A stretch of 9,519 nucleotides of DNA from CBDHFQ01 sp965262565 (GTDB taxonomy: Bacteria; Bacteroidota; Bacteroidia; J057), in the NCBI GenBank assembly GCA_965262565.1, contig CBDHFQ010000032.1, positions 1-9,519 on the forward strand, given 5' to 3'. The notes beneath the pieces were generated by a model. The model saw only the letters and a program-made list of their open reading frames with translations, searched no databases and had not been told where the DNA came from. Shown here one piece after another: positions 7,751 through 9,519 of this stretch (within the stretch, counting starts at the first letter, position 1; every line of letters begins with the position of its first letter). The position numbers and the translations under genes were made by a program.

Positions 7751-8154
7751 ATGAGTTTTATGGAAGCATCTTCAAATAGTAATGAAGAACTGGAAGCTAT
7801 ACTCAATAATTTAATTATTGTAGGTGACAGAGTATTAATTAAACCACTTTCCTTATCAGATACTACACGAAGTGGATTATATTTACCACCAGGGGTCGCT
7901 GAGAAAGAAAAAGTCCATAGCGGATATGTCATAAAAGCAGGACCAGGATATCCTATCCCTCTCCAATGGAAGAAGAGCCGTGGAAGGATAGAGATAAAAC
8001 AGTTAAATATCTTCCATTGCAGGCTAAGCAAGGAGATTTAGCTATCTATTTACAAAGTGCTGCCATCGAAGTCATGTATAAAAATGAAAAGTATATCATT
8101 ATCCCGCAAAGATCCATTCTTATGTTAGAAAGAGACGAGGGGCTTTTTGATTAA
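7751..8154 (+). pseudogene. GroES (Cpn10)-family co-chaperone-like protein, one frameshift
   Basis: The first part reads GDRVLIKPLSLSDTTRSGLY and then KVHSGYVIKAGPGYPIP, the Cpn10 beta-barrel and mobile-loop region. The second part, one frame over, reads EEEPWKDRDKTVKYLPLQ and ends with EKYIIIPQRSILMLERDEG, the closing strands. As read, the first frame continues as LQWKKSRGR and stops at 8041. Adding one C in the C-run at 7957-7959 gives PIPSPMEEEPWKD and a single protein of 134 residues ending with TAA at 8152-8154. This is the longer, divergent GroES-like form seen beside canonical GroES in Bacteroidota, with an acidic insert in the middle. No groEL is adjacent, so a role with GroEL is not shown. 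The start is ATG at 7751; ATG at 7760 is also possible. Family assignment is firm, function unproven. Confidence 0.85.
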
Positions 8155-8161
8155 TAGGCCA

Positions 8162-8221
8162 ATGAGCAAGCGCTATATGTTCATCTCTCTTGGGACAATA
8201 GTATTCATAGGTAGTTTTTAG
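8162..8221 (+). other. Possible short hydrophobic peptide (19 codons)
   Basis: ATG at 8162, seven bases after the GroES-like stop, reads MSKRYMFISLGTIVFIGSF and stops. A basic start plus a hydrophobic run resembles a signal peptide or tiny membrane protein. If the T5 run at the end had one base fewer, it would extend by SKLQYKNH. No RBS or homologue is evident, so it may be noise or a remnant. Confidence 0.2.
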
Positions 8222-8262
8222 TAAATTACAGTATAAAAACCATTAACAGAATAGATACAAGA

Positions 8263-8277
8263 TCTAATCTGATTAGA
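8263..8277. repeat. Small inverted repeat upstream of the cyclophilin gene
   Basis: TCTAAT-CTG-ATTAGA is a perfect 6-bp-arm palindrome ending 17 nt before the cyclophilin ATG. It could be an operator or an RNA hairpin near the start site; chance occurrence is also plausible. Confidence 0.3.
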
Positions 8278-8294
8278 AAAAATATTGATATCTC

Positions 8295-9221
8295 ATGAAT
8301 TTTAGCTCAAAAAAATTGCTTTTAAGTAAAAAAATTAGCATTTTTGGTCAGTTTATTTTAACTGTATTATTATTAACTGTTATGGGATGTAGTCCACAAC
8401 AAAATGGGAAAACAGAAAATATTTCTGAGGCAGATATTCTCATGCAAACGAGCAAAGGGGATATCTACATTTCATTGTTTGATGCTACTCCTAATCACAA
8501 ATCCAATTTTATCAAATTGGCTGAAGAAGGATTTTTTGATGACATGGCTTTTCATCGGATTGTAAACAACTTTGTTATTCAAGCAGGCGACCCCAGAACT
8601 AAGCCCAATAGTACAACAAAGGAAGATGATGCAGGTTACACGATTCCAGCAGAGATTGTAGATACTCTGTTGCATACAGCTGGGAGACTATCAGCAGCCA
8701 GGTATCCTGATAATGTAAATCCTACTTGGGCTTCCTCAAGTAGTCAATTCTTTATTGTCACTGGGAAAGTACATACCTCCAAAGAATTAGATAATATTGA
8801 GGACATTATCAATAATGCCCGAGAAACTAAATTATACCAGGAATATGCAGAATTGCTTGAACAAAAGAAAATTTCAGGGGAATTCAACGATTTCCTGGCG
8901 GATCGAAATTTTACCTACTTTGGGTATACAGATGATCAACGAGAATCATATTTGGAAGGCAAAGGCGCTCCCATGCTTGATCTACAGTATACCGTGTTCG
9001 GAGAAGTAGTAAAAGGGATGGATGTAGTCCGCCAAATTGAACTTACACCTACTCGAGGAGAACAACCTTTGGAGTCGGATTCGGTAAGAATTCACTCCGT
9101 AAAAAGTATTGTCGGCCGAATCTTTAACATCCCAGCAGAATTAATTATGCTTTCACTAAAGCTGTCCACTTATTTTCTTTCTTCGCCTCTTACTCACAAT
9201 TTAATTTTTAAGAAAACATGA
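8295..9221 (+). CDS. Cyclophilin-type peptidyl-prolyl cis-trans isomerase, probable lipoprotein
   Basis: A secreted cyclophilin that should speed proline isomerisation during folding in the cell envelope. The N-terminus is a signal peptide (basic residues, hydrophobic run to about 30) ending in VMGC with Cys32 as the probable lipidation site, so it would be an Lgt substrate. The domain starts at ILMQTSKGDIYISLF. The catalytic core AFHRIVNNFVIQAGDP retains the Arg, Phe and Gln of the active site. SSSSQFFIV and LDLQYTVFGEVVKGMDVV follow, separated by a charged helical insertion (about 155-215) seen in Bacteroidota members. As read, the protein has 308 residues, and its TGA overlaps the recA ATG by four bases. 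The last 35 residues (from SIVGRIF) do not look like the family: an extra A in the A5 run at 9101-9105 would instead give SVKVLSAESLTSQQN and a stop at 9142-9144, a more usual ending. Domain call is firm, the C-terminus is not. Confidence 0.92.
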   Translation: MNFSSKKLLLSKKISIFGQFILTVLLLTVMGCSPQQNGKTENISEADILMQTSKGDIYISLFDATPNHKSNFIKLAEEGFFDDMAFHRIVNNFVIQAGDPRTKPNSTTKEDDAGYTIPAEIVDTLLHTAGRLSAARYPDNVNPTWASSSSQFFIVTGKVHTSKELDNIEDIINNARETKLYQEYAELLEQKKISGEFNDFLADRNFTYFGYTDDQRESYLEGKGAPMLDLQYTVFGEVVKGMDVVRQIELTPTRGEQPLESDSVRIHSVKSIVGRIFNIPAELIMLSLKLSTYFLSSPLTHNLIFKKT

Positions 9222-9519
9222 CACCACTTGATGTTAAAAAAGAAAAACTTAAGTCTTTACAAGTTACTGTAGATAAGCTTGAAAAAACTTATGGAAAAGG
9301 TATCGTTATGAAGCTGAGTGACGATGCCAGAGAAGAGGTTCCAGTTATTTCTACCGGGTCTCTTGGCCTGGATGTAGCACTCGGTATTGGAGGATTACCC
9401 AGAGGAAGGGTTATCGAGATATACGGCCCTGAATCCTCTGGAAAAACAACGCTCGCTATGCACGTCATAGCAGAAGCACAAAAAGCAGGGGGACTTGCTG
9501 CATTTATAGACGCTGAACA
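9218..9519 (+). CDS. recA: Recombinase RecA, N-terminal 100 residues (cut by window edge)
   Basis: RecA forms filaments on single-stranded DNA, drives homologous strand exchange and triggers the SOS response. I translated from ATG at 9218-9220, and the frame stays open to the edge. The N-terminal helix (VDKLEKTYGKGIVMKL, about 18-33) precedes the core, where STGSLGLDVALGIGGLPRGR (45-64) and the Walker A motif GPESSGKTT (70-78) are diagnostic. FIDAE at the edge is the start of the conserved FIDAEHALD segment. The start overlaps the TGA of the upstream cyclophilin frame (ATGA); if that gene really ends at 9144, recA has a leader of about 73 bp. I see no clear LexA-type operator in it. The N-terminal tail is short, as in many Bacteroidota RecA proteins. 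Confidence 0.97.
   Translation, partial: MTPLDVKKEKLKSLQVTVDKLEKTYGKGIVMKLSDDAREEVPVISTGSLGLDVALGIGGLPRGRVIEIYGPESSGKTTLAMHVIAEAQKAGGLAAFIDAE

Noticed and set aside
7645..8031. Minus-strand frame of 128 codons
   Set aside because: Antisense shadow of the GroES-like gene, whose plus-strand motifs are convincing.
8472..8675. Minus-strand frame of 67 codons
   Set aside because: Antisense to the conserved cyclophilin core.
9145..9217. SOS (LexA-type) operator before recA
   Set aside because: I found no convincing palindromic site in the short stretch before the recA start.

Overview
The window looks like a chromosomal piece from a Bacteroidota bacterium, probably of the Cytophagales type. It is AT-rich, and several genes are of recognisably Bacteroidota form: a penicillin-binding protein with a C-terminal PASTA domain in the division cluster, an FtsL-like protein, an extended Lgt with a GRIGCQLSGDGDWG core, a divergent GroES homologue and a cyclophilin lipoprotein. 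No species can be named from the sequence.

Layout. (1) Bases 1-4516, minus strand: the start of a division and cell-wall (dcw) operon, transcribed mraZ, rsmH, ftsL-like, ftsI-type PBP, murE, with murE cut by the left edge. (2) Bases 4517-4833: an AT-rich gap carrying two opposed arrays of 10-bp TGGG repeats, which match the known MraZ operator type. (3) Bases 4834-7151, minus strand: lgt followed by rluD, closely spaced and probably co-transcribed. (4) Bases 7152-7750: a 599-bp intergenic region with a minus-strand terminator, a promoter-like motif and palindromes, possibly encoding a small RNA of about 105 nt. (5) Bases 7751-9519, plus strand: a GroES-like protein, a cyclophilin-type peptidyl-prolyl isomerase lipoprotein, and recA cut by the right edge.

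Working together: the left half makes and partitions the septal wall (MurE precursor ligase, the PBP transpeptidase, the FtsL-like divisome protein), under the MraZ regulator. RsmH and RluD modify rRNA. Lgt lipidates exported lipoproteins, of which the cyclophilin is a probable example. RecA begins the next functional unit.

The main oddity is a series of single-base frame breaks: two in mraZ and one each in rluD, lgt, groES-like and (probably) the cyclophilin. Most are in short homopolymers, and family-like protein resumes in the neighbouring frame each time. Because lgt is normally essential in Gram-negative bacteria and the coding on both sides is well preserved, sequencing or consensus indels are the best explanation, though real decay cannot be excluded. 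Apart from these, I see no mobile element, CRISPR array, tRNA or rRNA. The most interesting biological signals are the paired MraZ-box arrays and the candidate small RNA upstream of lgt.
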